In this document: positions 1 to 4,569 of the stretch, piece after piece
How positions within the stretch are numbered: position 1 is the stretch's first letter
Layout of the letters: each line of letters starts with the position of its first letter
From: DAOTUB01 sp034437455
GTDB lineage: Bacteria; Chloroflexota; Anaerolineae; B4-G1
Assembly (NCBI GenBank): GCA_034437455.1
Contig: DAOTUB010000104.1
Coordinates: forward strand, 1-9,496
Reading direction: 5' to 3'
Length of the DNA stretch: 9,496 nucleotides
Notes under the pieces: generated by a model
The model's database searches: none
The model's input: only the letters and a program-made list of their open reading frames with translations
Told to the model about the DNA's origin: nothing
Program-made: the position numbers and the translations under genes

Positions 1-44
1 TACTCGGCCAAATCATCGGGTAACCCTGTGACGGGAATGAGCAT
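1..44 (-). CDS. 5' end of an unidentified gene running off the left edge
   Basis: Read on the minus strand, an ATG at 44-42 opens the frame MLIPVTGLPDDLAE and is still open at the window edge. A strong Shine-Dalgarno sequence, GAAGGAG (plus-strand positions 52-58), sits 7 bases upstream, and this is the main evidence that it is a real start. A TAAAAT box lies further upstream (plus 75-80), but no convincing -35 goes with it. The gene is divergent from the sigma factor gene, so the two share the roughly 125-base interval between them. Fourteen residues are too few to name a family. Confidence 0.6.
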   Translation of the reverse strand, partial: MLIPVTGLPDDLAE

Positions 45-90
45 GGGATTTCTCCTTCGCGCTTGCTTTCCCCTATTTTACACCCGATGG

Positions 91-115
91 TTGAAATCCG
101 CACTTGAAATCCGCA
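91..115 (+). repeat. 12-bp direct repeat overlapping the -35 region
   Basis: TTGAAATCCGCA occurs twice, at 91-102 and 104-115, one base apart. The second copy contains the -35 hexamer of the sigma gene promoter. A 13-base period is close to but longer than a helical turn. It could be a tandem binding site for a regulator or a local duplication; the sequence does not decide between these. Confidence 0.75.
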
Positions 116-131
116 GGAGTTAAGTTATAGT
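104..131 (+). promoter_or_regulatory. Probable sigma-70-type promoter of the ECF sigma gene
   Basis: A -35 box TTGAAA (104-109) and a -10 box TATAGT (126-131) are separated by 16 bases. Transcription would begin near 138, leaving a leader of about 30 bases before the ATG at 170. This supports the 170 start over the in-frame TTG at 137 and ATG at 146, which would have almost no leader and have no ribosome binding site. The match is to the housekeeping consensus, so the gene is probably not transcribed only by its own product. Confidence 0.55.
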
Positions 132-169
132 ATCTATTGCCTGCAATGGATGCGGCAGAAACGAGGAAC

Positions 170-712
170 ATGTCCAAAGACGAAGTCAGGCTGATTCAGC
201 GGGCGAAGCAAGGGGATCCAACCGCCTTTGCAGAGTTATACGACCGGCATCAGCCAGCCATCTATCGCTATATTTTCTATCAGGTGAGCGACGCCGCCAC
301 GGCCGAGGACCTGACCAGTGAGGTCTTTGTGCGCCTGGTGGAGAAAATCGATCACTTCACCTACCGAGGCCGTCCGCTGCGGGCCTGGCTCTACACGATT
401 GCTCGAAATCTGGTCACGGATTATCATCGTCGCGCCGGGCGTTTCCCCTCGTTTTCCCTGGACGAACGGCTGATGGCCGACATAGATACTCCAGAGGAGA
501 CCGCCGAGCAAAGAGCGGCGCAGCGCAGGTTAGCTGCTGCTATCGCCCGCCTCACCGAAGATCAGCGCCAGGTCATCCTACTGAAATTTATCCAAGGTCT
601 GGATAACAAGACAGCGGCTCAAGTGTTGAACAAGTCCATAGGGGCGGTCAAGGCGTTACAACATCGAGGCTTGGCCGCGTTGCGGCGTATCTTTGAACAA
701 AACGGAAACTGA
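170..712 (+). CDS. ECF-type RNA polymerase sigma factor
   Basis: A 180-residue sigma-70 family factor with only regions 2 and 4, the normal ECF layout and length; it would direct RNA polymerase to a small regulon. Region 2 spans about residues 15-90, with the core-binding segment around AEDLTSEVFVRL (45-56) and the DNA-melting/-10 recognition helix around LRAWLYTIARNLVTDYHRR (70-88). Region 4 spans about 125-175, with the helix-turn-helix around NKTAAQVLNKSIGAVKALQ. I chose the ATG at 170 because GAGGA (163-167) precedes it and the sigma-type homology begins there; the frame stays open back to a TTG at 137. It leads a cluster with a 76-residue protein, a FecR-domain membrane protein and a zinc-ribbon protein. 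The FecR protein is the likely partner that controls it. Sigma class is certain; the regulon is unknown. Confidence 0.93.
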   Translation: MSKDEVRLIQRAKQGDPTAFAELYDRHQPAIYRYIFYQVSDAATAEDLTSEVFVRLVEKIDHFTYRGRPLRAWLYTIARNLVTDYHRRAGRFPSFSLDERLMADIDTPEETAEQRAAQRRLAAAIARLTEDQRQVILLKFIQGLDNKTAAQVLNKSIGAVKALQHRGLAALRRIFEQNGN

Positions 713-778
713 CGTACAGCCGTATCTAAAACCTCCCGTCGTCGTTATACAGAATGAGAACATTGCAGGGAGGGAGCA

Positions 779-1009
779 ATGGAACGTCACGTTTTCACAA
801 AAAGGATACAAGTGCTTACCGAGGACTTGTTTTCTATAGATGAACCATGGCGGAGCAGGTTCCTTGAGCTAGTGGCTAACGAGGCTAAAGGCTGGAGATG
901 GGAAGAACGACCGCCGACGCGAGAGGAAGTGGCAACCTGGCTGAACGACGGGGAACTGCACCAAAAGATCACGCAGATACTGAATGTGTGGCAGAATGTA
1001 GATTCATAA
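779..1009 (+). CDS. Small protein of unknown function between sigma factor and FecR protein
   Basis: A 76-residue soluble protein, no signal peptide or membrane segment. A strong purine-rich ribosome binding site, GGGAGGGAG (768-776), lies immediately before the ATG, so I take it as translated. It is rich in tryptophan (W24, W39, W41, W54, W71) and charged residues, and looks all-helical: a first helix over about 10-36, a PPTREE turn at 45-50, and a helix over 50-72. It starts 66 bases after the sigma stop and ends 70 bases before the FecR gene, all on the same strand. I do not recognise a family. By position it could be a modulator of the sigma factor or of the sigma/FecR contact, but that is inference. 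It lacks the HxxxCxxC zinc motif of ZAS-type anti-sigma factors. Confidence 0.75.
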   Translation: MERHVFTKRIQVLTEDLFSIDEPWRSRFLELVANEAKGWRWEERPPTREEVATWLNDGELHQKITQILNVWQNVDS

Positions 1010-1079
1010 GCGATGCAAACTTGAACCCTGGTGGGTATTGGTATCTACTTCTGTCTGAGGAACTTGCAGAGACTGGCCG

Positions 1080-2333
1080 ATGAAACAGAATTTGAGCCAA
1101 GCACTGGATGAAAGCCTGGACCTATTGAGAACGGGCCGGGCTACCGTGGAAGAGTGCCTGGACCGCTATCCCAATCACGCTGCCGAGTTGCGCTCACTCC
1201 TGGAGATTGCCTGCCAGGTGCGCGACACACCCTCGCCAACCTCCAGCACTGCGGCCTTTGCTGCCGGGAAGCAGCGGATGCTCCAGGCGCTAGCCGCGAG
1301 AGCCAGTCAACGGCCGGTATCTCCCAGTCCGCTCCAGCTCGTCGCTCGGTTCGTCAGGAGTGGGGGATTTTTTGTGCAAAGACGCACTTTCCAGGCAGCC
1401 CTGGCGACCGTGGTTGTGCTCGTCCTGTGTGCCATCGCTGGTCTCTCTTTCCTGACTTGGCCAAAGAGGATCGTTGCCCAGAAAACTGCTCTGGCTCAGA
1501 TAGGCGGTGTGGTGGAGGTTATGCCTGCTGACAGCGATACCTGGCAACCGGCGTTGGCCGGTTGGCGGGTAGAGGCAGGGGATAGGGTTCGCACCGGCTT
1601 ACGTTCTGCCGCCACGTTGATCTTTTTCGATGGGAGCACGACAGATCTGGAGGCCGAGACAGAGATTACGGTCGTTCAGACGAGTTCCCATCGAGATGGT
1701 ACTGGCAAGGTCATCGTCCTTCGGCAGACGTTGGGCCAAACCTACAACCACGCGCAGAGGTTGTCCGATCGGCAATCTCGCTTCGAGATCGAGACTCCCG
1801 CTGCATCCACAGCGGTGCGTGGGACGGAGTTTGTCCTGACCGTGGAGGTCACCGGTGCTACCCACGTAGCGGTGATAGAGGGCGTGGTAGATGTGATGGC
1901 TCAAGGAGCCAACGTGGCAGTGCAGGCTGGACAGAAGGTCACCGTTCGGTCTGAACAACCACCTGTTCTTGTGTATCCGACCTCAACTGTCCCCCCGACG
2001 CCGCGGCCTACGCCTACGTCTACGCATCTTCGCCTGTTGCAAGAAACGCCGTCCCGCGAGCATATGCCCACGTCAACGGATACGGCAGAGCCAACCGACC
2101 AGACAAGCAGACCGCAACTTTCTGGTCAGACGGATACACCTCAACCGTCTGACCAGACCGAGACTCCGGAGCCACCCGGCCAGACCAGCACGCTGCAACC
2201 ACCTGAGCAGACCAAGACGCCAGAGCCACCCGGCCTGACCATGACGCCACAGCCGCCCGGCCTGACCATGACGCCAAAACCAACCAAGGCACCAAAACCG
2301 ACCAAAGCGCCAAAACCAACCAAGGTGCCATAG
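1080..2333 (+). CDS. Membrane FecR-domain protein, probable sigma-factor regulator, with repeat-rich tail
   Basis: A 417-residue type II membrane protein. Residues 1-100 are cytoplasmic, with a helical start (LDLLRTGRATVEECLDRYPNHAAELR region, 13-38) of the kind found at the head of such proteins in Chloroflexota; this part would contact the sigma factor. One membrane helix lies at about 105-127. The extracytoplasmic FecR fold covers about 140-290, with GDRVRTG (167-173), FDGS (183-186) and the diagnostic TPAASTAVRGTEF (239-251). From about 300 the protein is a Pro/Thr-rich tail of nonapeptide and then hexapeptide repeats. FecR proteins of this architecture pass an outside signal to an ECF sigma factor; no TonB receptor is nearby, so the signal is unknown. 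The ribosome binding site is weak (GAGA 1069-1072, GAGG 1057-1060), so the exact start is less certain than the gene. Confidence 0.85.
   Translation: MKQNLSQALDESLDLLRTGRATVEECLDRYPNHAAELRSLLEIACQVRDTPSPTSSTAAFAAGKQRMLQALAARASQRPVSPSPLQLVARFVRSGGFFVQRRTFQAALATVVVLVLCAIAGLSFLTWPKRIVAQKTALAQIGGVVEVMPADSDTWQPALAGWRVEAGDRVRTGLRSAATLIFFDGSTTDLEAETEITVVQTSSHRDGTGKVIVLRQTLGQTYNHAQRLSDRQSRFEIETPAASTAVRGTEFVLTVEVTGATHVAVIEGVVDVMAQGANVAVQAGQKVTVRSEQPPVLVYPTSTVPPTPRPTPTSTHLRLLQETPSREHMPTSTDTAEPTDQTSRPQLSGQTDTPQPSDQTETPEPPGQTSTLQPPEQTKTPEPPGLTMTPQPPGLTMTPKPTKAPKPTKAPKPTKVP
2076..2330 (+). repeat. Coding tandem repeats in the FecR protein tail (27-bp and 18-bp units)
   Basis: Seven consecutive nonapeptides with consensus T-x-T-P-x-P-x-x-Q/L occupy residues 333-395 (2076-2264), for example TDTPQPSDQ, TETPEPPGQ, TKTPEPPGL and TMTPQPPGL. 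Three hexapeptides KPTKAP/KPTKAP/KPTKVP close the protein (residues 400-417, 2277-2330). The last two 27-bp units (2223-2249 and 2250-2276) are nearly identical in DNA, pointing to recent duplication. The nonapeptide part is poor in lysine and the end is strongly basic, which suggests a cell-surface spacer with a cationic end that could touch wall polymers or phospholipid; that role is inference. Confidence 0.85.
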
Positions 2334-2368
2334 TGCCCGGATACTCGTCGTGTAAACAAGGAGATTGT

Positions 2369-2560
2369 ATGGAACTGTGTCCGTATTGCAAGGAGCGTGT
2401 TAGTCTACACGTTGGCAAGTATAGATGTAGTCGATGTCATATATGGCTTAAGCGAGAAGAGTGCTTGGAAGAAGTAAAGCACAACTTTATCGCTGCTGAG
2501 TGTGATGCGATTTGTCGTGGCACAAGACGCGCAATAAAAGTCAATCCTTTGCCACGATAA
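2369..2560 (+). CDS. Small zinc-ribbon protein
   Basis: A 63-residue protein with two cysteine pairs, C4-P-Y-C7 and C20-S-R-C23, spaced by 12 residues: a treble-clef/zinc-ribbon pattern that should bind one zinc ion. Three further cysteines (C32, C45, C49) lie in the second half. The start at 2369 is fixed by AAGGAG (2358-2363) five bases upstream; the frame is open back to a GTG at 2333 that overlaps the preceding stop, but that start has no ribosome binding site and would add twelve residues before the motif. It follows the FecR gene by 35 bases and probably shares its transcript. No specific family is recognised; DNA, RNA or protein binding are all possible. Confidence 0.75.
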   Translation: MELCPYCKERVSLHVGKYRCSRCHIWLKREECLEEVKHNFIAAECDAICRGTRRAIKVNPLPR

Positions 2561-2608
2561 TTCTTGGAATGAGCTGCTCCAATGCTGACAACACGTAGAG
2601 CAAACACC

Positions 2609-2645
2609 ATCCCAGAGAGAATGACCTGAGCGTCGCTTCTGGGAT
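2609..2645 (+). terminator. Hairpin downstream of the zinc-ribbon gene, possible terminator
   Basis: ATCCCAGA (2609-2616) pairs with TCTGGGAT (2638-2645) around a 21-base loop, about 50 bases after the zinc-ribbon stop codon. There is no T-tract after it, so a classical intrinsic terminator is not demonstrated. Confidence 0.3.
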
Positions 2646-2671
2646 TGGGCGATGAGAGTAGCAAACAGCAG

Positions 2672-2716
2672 ATAGACTCTGCCCCGCGACCTGTGCGGCC
2701 ACGGGGCAGAGTCTAT
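2672..2716. terminator. Perfect 15-bp stem-loop between convergent genes
   Basis: ATAGACTCTGCCCCG (2672-2686) and its exact reverse complement (2702-2716) enclose a 15-base loop. The stem is GC-rich and very stable on either strand, and it lies between two convergent genes, so a two-way terminator or 3'-end stabiliser is the natural reading. Neither side is followed by a T-run, which is the main reservation. Confidence 0.5.
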
Positions 2717-2804
2717 GCGTGTAGCTCGACATTCGCTCCTGATGTCTCCGACGGCAAATGTCAGGAGGGTTTCAAATTGGCGTTATCTCACTTGTTATAG
2801 TTTG

Positions 2805-3712
2805 TCACTTTTCTTTCTTTGGCTTCTTTGGGCCGGCGTGATCGGGTGGGTCGCCGTTATGCTCTTTGGGGCCAGCGTGATCGGGTGGGCCATTCTCTTT
2901 GTCTTTCGGTCCACCGCGCTCGTGTCCTCCTAGTTTTTGTTTCACGTGTCCAACGCCAAGCAGCGAGAGCCAGCTGTACTCTTTGAACAACTGCCCTATG
3001 CCCTGTCCAGATCGAAAAGCTGCTATCAACTCCTCCACGGTCGCTCCGCAGGGTTCGTCGCCAGCGTCGGCACAGACTTGCTCAAGCTGGGCTGCCATGG
3101 CGTACAGTTTGACCAACACGCCAAAGCCCATTCCATCCTCGTGATAGGAAGCGATCTCGTCACCGGTTTGGGTGACAGCGCCGTCCTCGTCCAGATCCCA
3201 TTCGACGGTGAGCGTCTGGAGCGCCTCGCTCAGATCATCAGCAACTTTTGGATCCTCGACCGTGATGGCGATCTCTTGTTCTTTGCCATCTACCAGGATC
3301 GTGGCCGCGAACGTGCCATCCTCATTTTCGGCGCTCACCGTCACAGCTACAGCACCTTCGGCGTCGCAATCCCCCATGCCCACGTCTCACTGACCGGATC
3401 ATAGATGGCACAGCCTTGGGTTGCCTCCTGTGCTGCGGTCAGGTCTCCAGCGTTCACATCGCCAAAGTATTTCCCCAGCAAGGTGACGATTGGATGGGCG
3501 TACTCGCCGCCGACCGCAACCGTACACAGACCGTCGCCCGTGTCAATCGTCGCTACGCCTGTCTCTTCATCCACGGCCACCACAGTGCCGGAGACACTTT
3601 CTCCGAGACAGGGACCCGGTTCATCTTCCTGGGCAGCGACCGATCCGACGGCAACCAACGTCAAGGTCAGAGCTAGGAGCAAAGCCACCTTCATTCGACT
3701 TTTGATATCCAT
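2805..3712 (-). pseudogene. Secreted protein gene split by a frameshift at a G5 run
   Basis: Two minus-strand frames form one gene. The first starts at the ATG at 3712 (ribosome binding site GAGGTGG just upstream) with a Sec signal peptide at residues 1-27 (hydrophobic VALLLALTLTLVAVG, then SVAAQ), and carries on to W-A-W-G (111-114) before a premature stop near 3347. The second overlaps it and continues with DCDAEGAVAVTV to the stop at 2805. The switch is at five G residues (plus strand C at 3371-3375): one extra G, or a -1 slip of the Gly codon, joins them into 302 residues. The restored protein has scattered cysteines (35, 63, 101, 116), a beta-rich middle, a GFGVLVKLYA helix, a VEELIAAFRSGQGIGQLFKEY segment and a basic Gly/Pro/His tail. 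I do not know a named family; similar secreted proteins occur in Chloroflexota as far as I recall. Assembly error, true decay and recoding all remain possible. Confidence 0.7.
2831..2889 (-). repeat. 39-bp period repeat coding the PPDHAGPK motif twice
   Basis: Two 20-base copies at 2831-2850 and 2870-2889 differ at one base. On the minus strand they encode PPDHAGPK twice, 13 residues apart, in the basic C-terminal tail of the secreted protein. A tail of this composition (Gly, Pro, His, Lys) is probably disordered. Confidence 0.75.
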
Positions 3713-3771
3713 AATCCACCTCTTTTCGTGTCTACTATTCCCAACAGCGGGCCAACCACGCAACTCTACTG

Positions 3772-3800
3772 ATTATAGAGCAGATACCATTGCCTGTGTA
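3772..3800 (-). promoter_or_regulatory. Promoter of the frameshifted secreted-protein gene
   Basis: On the minus strand a perfect -10 box TATAAT (plus 3772-3777) is preceded, 17 bases away, by TACACA (plus 3795-3800), which matches the -35 consensus at four of six positions. Transcription would start near 3765 and give a leader of about 50 bases to the ATG at 3712. A retained consensus promoter argues that the gene is, or was until recently, expressed. Confidence 0.55.
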
Positions 3801-3884
3801 TTGCCCTCTTTACCTGTATAACGAGTTGGGCGCCTCTGGGTTATGCCTCTACAATAGGAAATCAGTACTACCTTCCCCCGTTTT

Positions 3885-3912
3885 TTGTTTATCCGGGGAA
3901 AAATGGTAAAAT
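3885..3912 (+). promoter_or_regulatory. Possible promoter upstream of the mobile element
   Basis: TTGTTT (3885-3890) and TAAAAT (3907-3912) are 16 bases apart on the plus strand. If active it would transcribe through the palindromic element towards the VOC gene about 260 bases downstream. It may be the ancestral promoter of that gene, now separated from it by the insertion. The -35 match is poor. Confidence 0.3.
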
Positions 3913-3934
3913 AGATGGCTCACTTGGGAGAGCG

Positions 3935-3943
3935 AAAAGAGTT
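3935..3943 (+). repeat. Left copy of the 9-bp target-site duplication
   Basis: AAAAGAGTT directly abuts the left end of the element at 3944; an identical copy abuts the right end. Confidence 0.8.
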
Positions 3944-4053
3944 GGGTGCGTTTCAAATGAGTTGAGAGATGTTCGTAGTACGCGCTTCAGCGCGTTGTTG
4001 CGGCGATAAATCGCCTACTACGAACCAAACCCCAACTGAGATGAAACACACCC
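3944..4053. mobile_element. 110-bp palindromic MITE-like element with 9-bp target duplication
   Basis: The ends are imperfect terminal inverted repeats of about 21 bases: GGGTGCGTTTCA... at 3944-3964 and ...TGAAACACACCC at 4033-4053, with 17 of 21 positions pairing (19 of 23 if the adjoining TT/AA is counted). Directly outside both ends is the same 9-base sequence AAAAGAGTT (3935-3943 and 4054-4062), the mark of a transposition event. It encodes no protein, so it must have been moved by a transposase supplied elsewhere. Nine-base duplications are known for several families, including IS1 and the IS10/IS50 type; the ends do not let me name the family. It carries a smaller structured repeat at its centre. 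Confidence 0.8.
3971..4025. repeat. 55-bp cloverleaf-like palindromic repeat nested in the MITE
   Basis: A perfect 10-bp outer stem, GTTCGTAGTA (3971-3980) with TACTACGAAC (4016-4025), encloses two small hairpins: CGCGC-TTCA-GCGCG (3981-3994) and GGCGA-TAAA-TCGCC (4002-4015). The folded form is a three-way junction. I recall dispersed repeats of this style in Chloroflexota and cyanobacterial genomes, resembling REP elements mobilised by HUH-type transposases; that link is recollection, not shown here. No target duplication is seen directly beside the 55-bp unit. Confidence 0.75.
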
Positions 4054-4062
4054 AAAAGAGTT
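4054..4062 (+). repeat. Right copy of the 9-bp target-site duplication
   Basis: AAAAGAGTT directly follows the right end of the element at 4053, identical to the left copy with no mismatch, which suggests a fairly recent insertion. Confidence 0.8.
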
Positions 4063-4081
4063 AGCCACTTGGCCAAGCAAA

Positions 4082-4103
4082 AGATTGGTCATTCGTCCAA
4101 TCT
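4082..4103. promoter_or_regulatory. Inverted repeat upstream of the VOC gene, possible operator
   Basis: AGATTGG (4082-4088) and CCAATCT (4097-4103) form a perfect 7-bp inverted repeat around 8 bases. It lies about 80-100 bases upstream of the VOC start and about 20-50 bases upstream of the candidate promoter, suitable for a dimeric regulator. A 10-bp palindrome CTTGGCCAAG (4068-4077) lies just before it. No regulator gene adjoins it, so this is only a candidate. Confidence 0.3.
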
Positions 4104-4123
4104 CAAGATTGTCCGATAGATCA

Positions 4124-4157
4124 TTGCGCCGGTGGATCAAGTGTGTTACACTATAGT
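4124..4157 (+). promoter_or_regulatory. Candidate promoter of the VOC gene
   Basis: TTGCGC (4124-4129) and TACACT (4147-4152) are spaced by 17 bases; an overlapping TATAGT (4152-4157) is a better -10 but has no well-placed -35. Either would leave a short leader before the ATG at 4182. Confidence 0.4.
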
Positions 4158-4181
4158 TCAGTGAACCGAACGGAGAAACGC

Positions 4182-4505
4182 ATGAGAACGTATCATCATC
4201 TGGGCATCCCAACTGAAATTCCGCGGAAAGGTGAAACCTACCTGGAAGCATTCAAGATGTTCGTTTCCGGCTATGAGGCCAGCCCTTACGGCATCGAGTG
4301 GATGCGCTTTGAACCCGATTCTCCTTTGCCCGAGCTGGTCAAGACCGTGCCGCACATCGCGTTTGAAGTGGACGATCTTGAAGCCGAGATCGCCGGAAAA
4401 GAGATCCTCATCGAACCGAACAGCCCCTCTGCAGGCATCACTGTGGCCTTCATCGTCCACAACGGCGCGCCCATCGAGTTTTTACAAACGGATTCGACCG
4501 AATAA
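4182..4505 (+). CDS. VOC-superfamily (glyoxalase-like) small protein
   Basis: A 107-residue single-domain protein that resembles the vicinal-oxygen-chelate fold seen in glyoxalase I, bleomycin-resistance and dioxygenase-like proteins. Candidate metal ligands are H5 or H6 in the opening beta strand (YHHLGIP), H58 in VPHIAFEVDD (57-65 region) and E99 in GAPIEFLQ near the end, the usual His/Glu placement. The start at 4182 is chosen because CGGAG (4171-4175) precedes it by six bases and the domain begins there; the frame is open from a GTG at 4143 without a ribosome binding site. It is transcribed towards the ABC operon, whose probable promoter overlaps its 3' end, so the two may be independent units. 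The substrate cannot be read from sequence. Cytoplasmic; no signal peptide. Confidence 0.8.
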   Translation: MRTYHHLGIPTEIPRKGETYLEAFKMFVSGYEASPYGIEWMRFEPDSPLPELVKTVPHIAFEVDDLEAEIAGKEILIEPNSPSAGITVAFIVHNGAPIEFLQTDSTE

Positions 4506-4508
4506 AAT
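4481..4508 (+). promoter_or_regulatory. Candidate promoter of the ABC exporter operon
   Basis: TTTACA (4481-4486) and TAAAAT (4503-4508), each one mismatch from consensus, are 16 bases apart. The -10 box overlaps the stop codon of the VOC gene. Transcription from about 4515 would give a leader of about 55 bases to the ATPase start. A small hairpin GATAG/CTATC (4534-4538/4545-4549) falls inside that leader. Confidence 0.45.
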
Positions 4509-4569
4509 CACCACCAGAAGCGTTAAAGAGGTGGATAGTACGAGCTATCTCTGAATGGGGGGGAAAGCT

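Larger units (their letters stand above)
2561..2804. other. Convergent intergenic spacer, hairpin-rich
   Basis: This 244-base interval separates the plus-strand zinc-ribbon gene from the minus-strand secreted-protein gene; both stop codons face it. I see no supported gene in it. It contains two clear inverted repeats, listed separately, plus a weaker pair CTCCTGA/TCAGGAG (2736-2742/2761-2767). It is the expected place for two transcription terminators. Confidence 0.7.
3713..4181. other. Gene-free region with promoters and a small mobile element
   Basis: This stretch separates the divergent secreted-protein and VOC genes. Apart from the listed promoters, inverted repeat and 110-bp palindromic element, it holds a GC-rich interrupted repeat, TTCCCC (3873-3878) with GGGGAA (3895-3900). 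No RNA gene or credible full coding region is visible. If the element and one copy of its flanking repeat are removed, a 40-codon frame runs from the ATG at 3915 to a TAG at 4154-4156; it has no ribosome binding site, so I do not annotate it as a gene. Confidence 0.7.

Noticed and set aside
137..169. Upstream in-frame TTG (137) and ATG (146) as starts of the sigma factor
   Set aside because: No ribosome binding site, almost no leader relative to the predicted promoter, and sigma homology begins at the ATG at 170.
2333..2368. GTG at 2333 overlapping the FecR stop as the start of the zinc-ribbon gene
   Set aside because: No ribosome binding site of its own, whereas the ATG at 2369 has an ideal AAGGAG five bases upstream and sits right before the cysteine motif.
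2020..2418. 132-codon minus-strand frame with a repetitive Trp/Ser/Val translation
   Set aside because: Its repetitiveness is simply the complement of the coding repeats in the FecR protein tail.
2937..3821. Plus-strand frames of 138-155 codons across the secreted-protein gene
   Set aside because: They are antisense to a gene with promoter, ribosome binding site and signal peptide on the minus strand, and have no domain character or ribosome binding sites.
3873..3900. TTCCCC/GGGGAA hairpin as an intrinsic terminator
   Set aside because: On neither strand is the stem followed by a T-run after a GC stem in the right order, and no gene ends next to it.
3942..4055. CRISPR-like array or tRNA suggested by the cloverleaf palindromes
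   Set aside because: There are no regularly spaced identical repeats for a CRISPR array, and the fold lacks an acceptor stem with T-loop and anticodon-loop consensus, so it is not a tRNA.
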